Shown here: positions 48,201 through 58,756 of the stretch, piece by piece
Layout: every line of letters begins with the position of its first letter
Position numbering within the stretch: position 1 is the first letter of the stretch
Source: Anoplopoma fimbria
Lineage: Eukaryota; Chordata; Actinopteri; Perciformes; Anoplopomatidae
Direction of reading: 5' to 3'
Length of the DNA stretch: 64,000 nt
NCBI RefSeq assembly: GCF_027596085.1
Contig: NC_072450.1
Location: 3,048,736 to 3,112,735, forward strand
Program-made: the position numbers and the translations under genes
Notes under the pieces: model-generated
Seen by the model: only the letters and a program-made list of their open reading frames with translations
What the model was told of the DNA's origin: nothing
The model's database searches: none

Positions 48201-50385
48201 ATTCGGTTCCAGAAAACCTTTCAAGAGAAATATAAACAACAATGTTACAAAGAGGAAACATTTGATGCATTAATATCATTTGTCTTTCTCAGAAGTAAAA
48301 TATTTCAGGGTGTTAACAGTTGACTGCATTAGTCATTCTAGGACCATACCATTGCTTTTGATTATTTAACACATATACTACAACTAACAATACATTTGCA
48401 CTACTGCTGACCATTTTCTAAATCATTCTGCCTGCAGTCACTACCCTCCTATTTGGTGGCCAAAAGAGCTTAATGTGCTGCAACTTGAAAAAACACATGC
48501 AATTAGAATAAAAACACAAGCAAGGAGACAGGTTTGCATTTTGACAACACATTAGCAGCATTAAGAAACGCGAATGGAAACACAGAAAACAAGCAAATAC
48601 TAAAGCTCTGCCAGTCACACAGAACAATGTAACAAAAAAAACAACCTCGGGACTAAAAACAGATGAACTGTGCAAATGTCAAGCTAATATCTCTGAGCCA
48701 GGCAACCTGAATATTGAGAGTAATGTAAAAATGTTAAACAAACTTGTGTTTTGCCTATTGGCATGTTATCTTCTTAAAGGGACAGTTCACTCCAAAATCA
48801 AAAACATTTTTCCTTTTACCTGTAGTGCCATTTATAAAACTATATTGTTATGGTTCGAGTTGCTAAGTGTTAGAGACATTGACCGTAGAGATATCTGCCT
48901 TCTCTCCATAACGGGACTAGATTTAACTCGTCTTGCGGTGCTCAAAGCGCCAAAAACAACATTTGAAAAACTAAACTAAAAAAAAAGAATAAAAAAAAAA
49001 AATGTTTTGATCACTTTTGACTTGCACCATGACTTACGCTTATGTTTGTCAATTTAAAAAGATAATTTTACGTGTCAAGGAAGACGGAATTTTCTATGAT
49101 TCTACGCTCCGCAACTAATCACCAAAGCAACTTCCTGGTACCTGAAAGCCTGATTTGAGAAAATTTATAGAAAATATGAAATAAAATACGTAATCTGCTT
49201 AAAAACGGTGTAAAAACAGCTTCCCATTACTTTTTGCTGTTGTAAGAGACAACTGCACAGTTGTCGCCAGGGTGTGGCTCATGTGCTGCCCAGTTGTTGT
49301 AGTAGTGATAGTAGTCGTTATTTCCATTAGTCCACTTCCACCAGTATGTTCTGTTCTGTTCTCTGTACAGGCCGATCCATGCGTGATAAGTTCCCAGGTT
49401 TATTTTGTCTTCATCTGACTTCTTAAAGATGGTGGCCAAGTCATTGTAGTAAGTCGAGCTATTTGGACAAAAATGTATAAAACAGCTTTATTTGCAAAGT
49501 GATCTCCCAGTATACAAGTGATTAAAGCTGGAGTGCAGGACTTTTGCCTCCCCCCCATCTGGCAGTGAATTTCTTTTTATTACCATTATTTTTATTCCAC
49601 CAGAACAGACCAAGATGGATGAAGGAAAGTCACCACAGACACCTCAACTCTGTTATACTGCTGTTATAATTGCAGAGCGCTTTCCCTGGTGAAGACAGGC
49701 TTAATCTGCATTGCGTGAACTCGTTTGGCTTGAATTTAACAGACATTCATTTATATGTGAAAGGTCACACACACTCCAGCCTTAAAAACTAAATTACACA
49801 AACAGCAAAGGACGTTTACATGCAAGAAAAGTACAAGAAAGTATTGGACAAGCTGAGACTTTGACCTGATGATGGCACTAAATATAAAGGTAAAGCCATC
49901 ACCAAAGAAAACCAGGCTGCTTTTTGCTTGAATTTGAAAAGTGCTAAATAAATACAATTCATAAAAATATTGTGTTATGAGATAAGTGATGTTTCTGTCT
50001 ACAAAGCTCTGATGATTCTCATACTCTTATTTGTTTAACGTACTATTTTATTTGTGTGTGTTGTTGTTATTTACTGTTACGCACCAATTAATCACCTATA
50101 GCCAAATTCCTTGTATGTGTAACGTTCTTGGCAATAAACAATTCTGATTATGGTTCTTTATATTTCCAGCGTTACATTACATCACATTTTATGATCCCGT
50201 CTACAATCTCTAACTCGTAATAGAAAGAAAACCCCTCACCTCCTGCAGTAGCTTTGAGCGTCAGACCAGTTGAAATGACTGGTGATGTTAGCGTAATGTT
50301 TATACACCACTGATCCCAGACCAGAAGCTGTACCGCAGAAGAAGAGGAGGAGGAAGGAGGCAGAGAAGCAGCTCTTCATCGTCAT
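45207..50385 (-). CDS. Secreted three-domain C-type lectin-like protein, copy B
   Basis: Coding exons, in order: 50240-50385, 49231-49458, 47997-48217, 46407-46732, 45207-45398; product 370 residues. Same architecture as copy A: signal peptide followed by CTLD1, CTLD2 and CTLD3 with no membrane anchor. Exon 5 is identical in protein to copy A and exon 4 differs by one residue (Ser to Thr in FPVLTYW). Exon 2, which encodes most of CTLD1, is 12 bp longer and changed in the loop between AWIGLYR and NCA: EQNRTYWWKWTNGNNDYYHY replaces VPSSTWWKWTDGYVDDNND, creating an NRT glycosylation sequon and a Tyr-rich loop. Exon 1 also differs just before NWSDAQSYC. Reading frame and splice sites are intact, so it is likely functional. 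No closer family name than mannose-receptor-like CTLD protein can be justified. Confidence 0.87.
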
Positions 50386-52040
50386 CGTCAGAAAGCTGTT
50401 GTACAAAGAGCATCGTATTGGAATATAAACATTATATAATCGTGCTTATCTTAAACATCTCAGGCAGATTAAATACAGAGGTATATTTGTGTATATTGTG
50501 ATCATTTCTTACTAAAAATAAGTGTTTCATGATCATAAAAGACACTTGAAGCGACAATCAGTCAGCTTCAGTGTCGGTGTGTTGTTACCTGTCCTGATGC
50601 TCTTCTTTCTGTCTCTTCTTGCTCTGTGAGAATCCCCCGATGCTGCAGGACGAGACTCCAACAGGCAGCTGAACATCTCACCACTTTATGTTCCACGTAT
50701 CAGAGCAGTCATTTGACTAGCAGATACACTTGAATCAACTATCTGCCCGCCGACGCTGAATCTATTTACACAAACCATTTGACTTTTGGCAAATTAATCA
50801 GAGATTTACCTACAGACCTGGAAGATTTTTATACAAGAGACAAAGAGGAGCGGGAGGATACAACTGCTGCATCATTGTGTTCGGAGTCACACCAGGACGC
50901 CTTAAACGTCAAGATGTCCCAAACAACACCTGAAATTGCAGGACCTCCCAAAGGACAGGACATCCTAAACATTAGGCAATTATTGGCCATGTATGGTGTA
51001 CGCATACATGGCCAATAAAGCCAATTCTGAAGTCTAAAATAGCCAGATATCCTAGACATGAAGAAGTCCTCAACATCAGAAGAAGACGTTCTAAAAACAC
51101 CCAGACATCGTAACGATAGTGAAAATAAACACTTCACTCAACGTTTTAAAATTAAATAAAAACATAAAACATGATATTATGACCACATTCATATCTGAGA
51201 GAGTGAGTTTAGAGAGACACTAAAGAGACAATAAAATTCACCAGGTTACAAAGCACAGTGTGAAAAAAAAGTCTGAAAGTTCATCACATCGCAAAATGAT
51301 TATTTTTTTAACTAATCGTGTTTACAATCCTAAGGTAAGGCCAAGCACATATCAGCCGATATAAGCACATGGCAGATATATTTATATCGGCGTATATGTC
51401 AGCAGTTAAGTGACAAATTTAAGTAACAAAAAAAAATGCTAATAAAGATATTGGAAACAGTCGCCATTCTAGTTTGTCCACCAGAGAGCAGCGATGAGTT
51501 TGTTTTGCACCAAACAATTTTTTAAAGCAAATTTCACATAGTAGCCAAACGGTGGAATTTCAGCTTCAGGATCGGTCACTTGATGTCATGAGGTCCAAAA
51601 AGACTTATTCCCATAGACTTAAATCGGGAAAAAGATGCTCGTATATCAGCAGACGACAGACCGCTGTTTGTTTCCGATTTCTAAACCGTCCGAGTTTAAC
51701 ATTTAACAATTTAATTATTGTAAGCCAGGTGACGAAGGTCCCTTAACATTAATCATAATATAAAATAAAACTCCTACATGGAATAAACATATTTACTAGA
51801 GAATCACACTTGATCATCAACACAATTTTTATTAATTTAGAGATGTTTAAATGTAACTGATGACATTGTGCATGTATCTTCTTTGTTTTTGTAGTGAGTA
51901 AATCAAAACGCTCTCCAAACATTTACAAGAACAAAATGTGAAATTAATAAAGAATGCACAGCATAACAGAAAAAAACCTTCTGCATATAAAGTTTTATTA
52001 CGCATTGATTTTAACTCTTGGATGCCTTTCACACCTGCAA
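50386..52040. other. Between lectin copy B and foxr1
   Basis: Contains the likely 5' UTR exon of copy B (about 50590-50625), the decayed promoter minisatellite (50880-51110), dispersed repeat sequence (51300-51760) and the foxr1 3' UTR with AATAAA at 51994-51999 on the minus strand. No other gene is recognised. Confidence 0.55.
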
Positions 52041-55000
52041 TCACAGGGCAAATAAACTCTGAATTACATCTGAAACAAGGAAAAAAAACAACTGAATTTA
52101 GTGAGGTTTTTTTGGTGAGTTGTACTTATTTTAAGTCTGTTGCTGCTGTGCTTTGCTGAAAATAATTACGTCTTCTTGGTAGAGATAATCATTGCATTGA
52201 TTGATTAGCGTGTGGTCACACTCACCTGGGCGGGACATGCTTCTCTCCAGCTGCTTGAAGGATTCCCCCGTCAGCGTGTGGATCTCGTCCTTCAGCCGGC
52301 GGTGGCCTTCCAGCGTCAGGTGCCAGAAACACGACTTCCTCTTGCCGTCTCTGCACAGCTGGTTGCAGGTCTTGCGGAAGCTGCTGTTGAAGCACAGGTT
52401 GTGTCGGATGGTGTTCTTCCAGCCATCTGGAGCCGTCTGGAAGAAGGGGAAGTGCTCTCTGGGAGGGATATTATTGATTGTTAACATGAGATTGGAGCTT
52501 TAATTTTCACATAAATCTGTTGACTGTGCATTTTACCAGACTGTCATAACTGTGACCTGGTGAAGTTGTATATCTGCTGGACTTTGAGGCTCCCTGTGTG
52601 GCTGCTTTTGAGCGCCAAGGCGATGAGGATGCAGTAGTTCACGGGTGGACGAGGCCAGCATCCTGGCTTCAGGGTCTTACTGTCCTGGAAGCAGACAGAA
52701 AATGTATTTTAAATGCCCATTTATCCACTTGTACAGTGCTCATTTTAAACTTTTCCCAATAGCACCCAGAAGAAAGCATGCAAACGGCCCACTCTAGCTC
52801 AAATTTACAGAAAAATGTAATAATTTCTAAAAGATTTAAAGACCCCTGTCTTTAAATATACTTCAGAAAGATGTCACTACAAGGAACTTTCATGTCATTT
52901 TGGCGCTCCCTGTGGCCAAAAGTGGTAGTATTTCGGAGCACCAGAATCCCTTTGGAAAACCGCCAATTTTACTGCATCAGATTCTGATTTCACCAGAATC
53001 CGACCCGGTGGTTCCGATGACGAGCTTTAAGAATAACTATATAGAAACAGACATGTTCCCTCTGATGGTCTCATTTACTGATGGGGGTCATATAAAGGAT
53101 CAGGACTAAACTGACTGATTCAGAAACAGTTAAAAGTTCCTCACAGTCATTTTAAAGATTGGACAAAAACATCGTTAAGTAGTAAGTTAACTCTCAAAAA
53201 GGAGTCCACCGCTCCCCTGTCCCAAGGCGTCCCCCAGGGTTCGGTGCTTGGTCCTCTTTTGTTCATCGTCTACCTGCTCCCTCTTGGAAAAAAATCATAT
53301 ATCAACATGGTCTCCACTTCCACGCCGATGACGTCCAGCTCTACATCTCCACTAAAGCCATCACCACTGCTACTCACTCCACTCTGACCAACTGCCTCAC
53401 TGACATTAAACCAGGGATGCAAAGCAACTTCCTTAAACTCAACTGTGATAAAATCGGACATGATCATCAACACTGGGGCCACGCCTGTGGAATAAGCTCC
53501 CGGAGAAGATCAGGGCCTTAGACTCCCTCACCGCTTTTAAATCAAATCTTAAAACTCACCTGTTCCTCTCTGCCTTCCCCTAAGGTCTTGGTAATTTAGA
53601 TTGCTTGTGTTTGGGTGGTTGTTCAGTTTTAATAGATATTCTTAGATTTCATTATGATTAAATTAATTCATTTATTTAAATTCTTATTTTATTTTTTGTT
53701 TGTTTTTAGCGTTTTATTATTATATTTGATTATTGTGATTGTTTTACCCTGTGCAGCACCTTGATATTTCTTTGTATTTTAAAGTGTGCTATATAAATAA
53801 AATCCATTATTATTATTATTATCATCGGTCCCAAATCCCTGACAAAAACCAGTCACAACTTCTGCCTCACCATGGACAACTCCACTCTGTCGCAACCTTG
53901 GAGTCATGTTTGACAGCAACCTCTACTTTAAACACCACGTCAATCAAATCACCAGAGCTGCCTTCTTCCATCTAAAAAACATCGCCCGTCTCCGCCCATC
54001 ACTCTCCCTATCTGCTGCTGAAACTCTGATCCATACCTTCATCCCCTCCAGAATCGACTACTGCAACAGCATTCTTTATGGCACATCATCCAAAGTCCTA
54101 AATAAACTCCTGTACATCCAGAACTCTGCTGCTCGTCTGCTCACATCACCCCTGTTCTCCAGAATCTCCACTGGCTTCCCGTCCCACAACGGATCCAATA
54201 CAAAGTCCTGCTCCTCACTCACAAAGCCCTCCATAATCAGGCCCCCTCCTACCCCACAGACCTGCTCCATCACCACACTCCATCCCGTCGGCTCCACTCC
54301 TCTGATGCCAACCTCCTGTCTCTGCCAGTCAGGACCAAGCACCGGACATGGGGCCGACTCTGGAACTCTCTCCCCAAACACATCAGAGACTGCAATGATC
54401 TTTTAATGTTCAAATCAGAAATCAAAACTCACCTTTTCAGAACTGCTTTTAATGTCTGACGAATGCTGTGTTTTAAGTTTTTAAAATGCCTGTAAAGCGT
54501 CTTTGAGAACTTTGAAAAGTGCTCTATAAATAAAATGTATTATAAATGTGTTTTATCAGATTTGATTGTCATAGTTGGTAACATCATAGGAGCCCCGCCC
54601 ACTTCAAACCAGGAAGAAAAGAACAGCTAAAAACAGGCAGATAACTTTGTGATATAATTGAGAAAACAGTTGTTTCTGGCCTTTAAACAGTTGATTATAG
54701 AGTTCCCTGACTCCCAGTGGAGGAACCTGGATCAGAGTTCTTACTCGGGCCCTCGGGGTTCTTCCCTTTCGTCTGTTCTTCGCTGTAAGACGAGAGACGT
54801 CTTCATCGTTGATCTAATAGTCAAAGACAATCATAACACACAAACACAAATTATCAGTGCAATGCATCCTGTAGTAGTACAAGTGGTATGTTTTTTTTTT
54901 AAAACATAATTTACATTTTGAAAATAGAGATCAAATCTTTTTTAACTAGTATCAGAACTCCTTTATGCCTGGTATTAATATGGGATCTGTATTTGGAGCT

Positions 55001-58000
55001 TACATCTGAATAAGAAAAAACATGTTAATGCACACATAATGCATTGCTATAGAAGAGAAAATAAGGAGAGCCCACAAAGCATCATTGCTTTCCTTGACCT
55101 GGAGGACACCATGTGTGTTGAGTCCAACAAGCCTTGACTTGATATGCATCTCGAGACCAGATCATAATGAGGAGAACTTATTCATACTAGTTATAACTGC
55201 GCAAACACCAAATCAGATGTACATTTTTTACAAATTCAGATAATCTCTTAAATCCAGGGGACAATGGTTTGTTACTGCCACAGGCAAACATTTGATGAAT
55301 CAAACGATTACTGTAAACACAGAAATCATACTATTTTGCAGAACAAAACAACCAGTCTGAGATGGTTTGCAAGAGAAGTTCTAAGACCGTCTCCAAGTGG
55401 ACCTTTGAGTTTTGATTGCAGTGAGAACAAAATCTGATCGTGTTGCAGGAAGTGAACCAGAACGCAGGCTGCCTGTGTGAGCGTTTGTTGAAAAGGACGC
55501 AAGCACATGACAGGTTACCATAAGTGGGAGAGGAAATGACAAGGACTTCTGCAGAAGTACAAGGTTTTTCTTGACATCTGGGTCAAAAGAGAACATACAA
55601 AATAGAGACATTTATAAAGTAATTTGGAGAAAAACTAGAGGAGAAGAAATTTGTGTGCTTAGAAGATCAAAAAAATAAAATAAAGAGAGAGAGAGAGAGA
55701 GAACTATCTTTGCAAAGGGCACCATATTGTTCTCGCAAGTCAATAAAAGCAGACTGGACTTTTTTAGTGAGTGGGCTTAAAGCGACAAGCGCTAAAACTG
55801 GGGGTTTCAGACAGAGGCTGAATACAGGCATATATTCAGACAGACAGTATGAAAAATGTGTTTTTTAAACAAAAAGCATGTTGACGTGCTCTAGTAGAAA
55901 CCCAAAATACAAGTATGAAACTTGAAGAAGGCACGATGTGTGTCCTTTAATGGATGTTACTTTCAATTTTTAACTATTTTCTGACACAACATGCAAAACA
56001 ATTGATTGAGAAAGCAATCCGAAGGTTATTATATTATAACGGCATTTTAAAGTCCACAAGTAGAGCGGCTTTAAAAAGGCAAGCAAAAAACAGCTTTTTT
56101 AACATAAACCGTGTGAAAATAGAGGCCTTTAATGGCACTTTAGGCTTTCCATAAAAAAAAAAAACAGCTCCATTGTGCATCTAGAGGTGTAACAGGAAAC
56201 CTTTAAGACTGGTTGCACAATATGAGCTTTGATTGTGACACAGTATAACAGAGAGATGCTGATGTCCGCAGTATGAACTCTACCATGTAGTCAGTGGAGT
56301 GCAGCCGGTCCTCCTGCAGAGCAGCACCGTGGAGGACCGACATGTGGATCTCTGTGGTGAGAGGTTTCTGGGTCTCTGCAGCCGGTTGGATTCCCTCAGC
56401 AGGTTCACAGACTCTCTGCAGACCTGCTGCGTTTCCTCCGTACCGGATCGGGCAGGCGATGCTGGGATTCACCAGCAGCCACAGGTTCGGCTTCACGAAG
56501 GTGTCTGAAGGACAGAAGAATAGAAAGGCAGACATTTAAGGTTCGACATCAAACAGTTCAGTGTTATTTACTTGGTAGGAGGCAAAAATCAAGTAAAACA
56601 AAAGAGGATATTTTAAGTTTCAGCACAGTGAAAGCACCTTCGTCTTTGAGTGAAAAAGAAGAAACATTCATTTTAAAATTTTGCATGTTTTCCTCATCAG
56701 GAAGAGAAAGAAAAATAGCGCATAAAAGATGGGGAAAGTGCTGTAACATGCGGGTAAAAGCTCAGGAAAAAGCTAATAATTGGACCTTGATTTGTGTCTA
56801 GAATTAACACCTCACAGTTCTTTGTCTCCATCAACCAGTCCAGCTGCAGTTCACATCCATTTCTGTCCAAATTGTGCCACCACTTCGTCTCTTTATCCTT
56901 CAAGACATTTGTGTAAAACTGTCATAAGTAGAATGTGAAAGGACGAGGAAAAACAAAAGGCTTGCTGGCAGATGAAAACGTGGAAGCAGGTTTCAGAATG
57001 TTTGTGATGGAGGAAATAAATGAGATGCATTTGTTGAAGGGATAGCCTGACATTTGGGAAATGCATGAACACTTTTTTACCTTTTTTTCCAGAGTGAGAT
57101 GAGAAGATCTTGAATATGAGAGATATGAGATGGTTAGCTTAGCTTAGCATAAAAACAGTATTCAGGGAGAAAATGCTTGCCGGGCTTTGTCAAATAATAA
57201 TTAATCTGACCAGCATCTCAGAATAACTCGTTATGACTTGTTTGGTTTTGGTACGGACACAAAAACAATTTGCTAAACTAAGCTAGCCATCTCCTGGTTG
57301 TAGTTTCATATTAGAATAAAATCAAAATCAGATTTCTTCTCAACTAAACTTGAACAGTGTGTATTTCCCAAAATGTCAAACTATTCCTGTACAAGCACGG
57401 AAACTTTGACACAGGATCATTTTAATGTACAGTACCAGTCAAAAGTTTGTTCACACCTTCTCATTCAACTACTCTGAAGAATCTAAAATATAAAACATAT
57501 TCTGGTTTGTTGAGCATTTGTTTGTTTACCACATAATTCCATATGTGTTCCTTCATAGTTTGGATGTCTTCAATATTAATCTACAATGTAGAATAAAAAA
57601 AAAAAAAAAAGAAAAACCTTTGAATGAGAAGGTGTGTCCAAACTTTTGACTGGTACTGTATATATATAAAATAAAAATATATATAAAATAAAAATAAAAA
57701 TAAAGAAAACCATTGAATGAGAAGGTGTGTCCAAACTTTTGACTGGTACTGTATATATATAAAATAAAAATATATATAAAATAAAATTAAAATAAAAAAA
57801 ACCATTGAATGAGAAGGTGTGTCCAAACTTTTGACTGGTACTGTAGATATAGAATGACATTTAAATGTGTATTGAGAAGTGCTGCAGGAATGAGACCTAA
57901 ACCAGGAAGACAGTCAGCATTTCTGCTCTTCCTGTACTCGTCCTAAAGTCAATGTGGTTATTTTCTTTGTTTAAATGCCTGAAAGCAAGTCTGTGTTGAA

Positions 58001-58425
58001 CACAAGCTGAAGTGATTTCAACGTGGTGGTGATGTTAAGTCATGTGACCGTGGTGTAGTTCCTTTATAGCCCAACGTTAGCTTTTTACTTCTGCTGATTG
58101 TATTCAGGCTTCAAAAAAAATAAATAAGTGTTGTTCATTTGTGAAGACTACCTTGATGAACAAAACCTGCACGCATCATAAACGTTTGTTTGACACAGAT
58201 TATCTTCTGTAATAATCCAAAATTCAATGGAAGAATCACATCGGACACCCTGTTGGACTACAAAAATGTCATCCGTTTTCTGAAGAAAACAGGGTGAATC
58301 CTGCATCAGCTCACCTGACGTTTTATCGTACCAAATGAATTCATCTTTTCTCCTTGAGGCTCTTGCAGACGGCCTCTGGACCACGTATTGATCGTTCAGT
58401 TTGTCATCTGTCATCAGTGATGGAT

Positions 58426-58466
<41 letters not shown>

Positions 58467-58756
58467 GACTGACAAAAACTGCACTTTTAAATCAGTTGAT
58501 TTGACCTCCAGTTAACTTTAACATTTATAACGTCTTCAGTGTTTTCTTCTGTGCTGTTTGGATTTAACGTGAGTGAACGACCATCATCCTTTAACCTCCA
58601 GTGAAACCAGAGTAAAGAGAAATAAAACCAGTCACCGTGGTAGAACTGGTCGGTGGTAGTGGCCAGCTTCAGCTCCTTGTCCATGTCCCAGTCCGTCAGG
58701 CCCACAGAGCAGTGCAGGCCGAACAGTCCAGCTTTGGTTTTCAGCTGTAAGCTCAT
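52041..58756 (-). CDS. foxr1: Forkhead box R1 transcription factor
   Basis: Exons in order: 58636-58756, 58315-58407, 56284-56504, [possible 54745-54782], 52557-52684, 52226-52458, 52041-52069. Without the bracketed exon the product is 274 residues, close to FOXR1 of other vertebrates. Exon 3 carries the FOXR signature [14 protein letters not shown]. Exons 5-6 form a forkhead/winged-helix domain: [36 protein letters not shown], then [16 protein letters not shown] (recognition helix) and [14 protein letters not shown]. The last exon gives DVIQSLFAL, as in the DVMPFLFDL end of human FOXR1. The gene acts in the nucleus; known FOXR1 expression is oocyte/germline-biased. The 38-bp exon ([12 protein letters not shown]) has good GT/AG sites and stays in frame only if exon 5 starts at 52679 rather than 52684. 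Intron 3/4 carries L2 insertions. A partial copy lies at 43957-44650. Confidence 0.93.
53193..54545 (+). mobile_element. L2-clade LINE fragment (RT C-terminal part and 3' end), interrupted
   Basis: Starts within the reverse transcriptase: [19 protein letters not shown], then after a frameshift [13 protein letters not shown]. After an inserted element it continues with [32 protein letters not shown] and NSAARLLTS, and ends with CTCTATAAATAAAATGTATTAT. Truncated at its 5' end and frameshifted, so inactive. It lies in a foxr1 intron in opposite orientation to the gene. Confidence 0.88.
53473..53821 (+). mobile_element. Second, 5'-truncated L2 element nested in the first
   Basis: Reads [20 protein letters not shown] and [10 protein letters not shown] stop, then a 3' UTR ending GTGCTATATAAATAAAATCC followed by ATT units. 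The outer L2 reading is broken at AAACTCAACTGTGATAAAA.. (53437-53472) and resumes at ATCATCGGTCCCAAATCCC (53820). An ATCATC-like repeat at both borders may be the target-site duplication. Confidence 0.82.
55700..55950. repeat. Dispersed repeat, copy 2 of the 22290-22680 family
   Basis: Shares AGCAGACTGGACTT, GTTTCAGACAGA, TATATTCAGA, AAAAAGCATGT, TCTAGTAGAAACCC, ACAAGTATGAA and CACGA in the same order. It lies in the foxr1 intron upstream of exon 4/5. Confidence 0.6.
56815..56935. repeat. Dispersed repeat (CCAGTCAAGTTGCAGTTTACATCC family)
   Basis: CATCAACCAGTCCAGCTGCAGTTCACATCC and the following CACCACTT / AGACATTTGTGT / CTGTCATAA words match 59385-59500 and partly 37735-37800 and 45885-45920. 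The ORF here ([12 protein letters not shown]) is therefore repeat sequence, not a foxr1 exon. Confidence 0.7.
57035..57391. mobile_element. MITE with ~28 bp terminal inverted repeats
   Basis: Left end AGGGATAGCCTGACATTTGG and right end, read in reverse, AGGAATAGTTTGACATTTTG; inner GGTTAGCTTAGCTTAGC and GCTAAACTAAGCTAGCC are also mirrored. About 355 bp, non-coding, within a foxr1 intron. Related to 17590-17890. Confidence 0.8.
57428..57850. mobile_element. Collapsed Tc1-like element whose right end is tandemly amplified
   Basis: Left end ACAGTACCAGTCAAAAGTTTG and ACACCTTCTCATTCAA; after about 190 bp the mirrored end (TTGAATGAGAAGGTGTGTCC, CTTTTGACTGGTACTGTA) appears at about 57620, then again at about 57715 and 57806, separated by TATATATAAAATAAAAATAT spacers. 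No transposase sequence remains. These ends are those of a widespread fish Tc1-like family. Confidence 0.85.
58429..58462. repeat. (CA)n microsatellite next to foxr1 exon 2
   Basis: About 16 CA units, only about 20 bp upstream (gene strand) of the exon 2 acceptor; on the gene strand it is a (TG)n tract before AATCCATCACTGATGACAG. Confidence 0.95.

Larger units (their letters stand above)
36570..55225. repeat. Tandem segmental duplication: copy A 36570-44710, copy B 44710-55225
   Basis: Sequence from about 36,575 (TAACGGTTAGC) recurs from about 44,730 and remains collinear through the whole lectin gene and into foxr1. Example pairs: 37070/45207, 39027/46407, 39929/47997, 41404/49231, 42710/50240 and 43957/52041. 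Copy A ends at about 44,700, opposite 55,225 in foxr1 intron 3, where it joins the start of copy B. Copy B is longer because it keeps foxr1 exons and L2 insertions absent from A. Confidence 0.9.

Noticed and set aside
51847..52044. Alternative foxr1 last exon using the acceptor at GATTGCAG (about 52033), giving a longer hydrophobic tail
   Set aside because: The acceptor at 52070 gives [13 protein letters not shown], which matches the known FOXR1 C-terminus and is preserved in the relic copy.
52131..52487. Forkhead ORF read through to a QQQQ end as the foxr1 C-terminus
   Set aside because: A good GT donor at 52225 and a matching short last exon explain the C-terminus better.
56697..56903. Candidate extra foxr1 exon ([10 protein letters not shown])
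   Set aside because: The sequence is a dispersed repeat also present at 59385-59500 and near the lectin genes.
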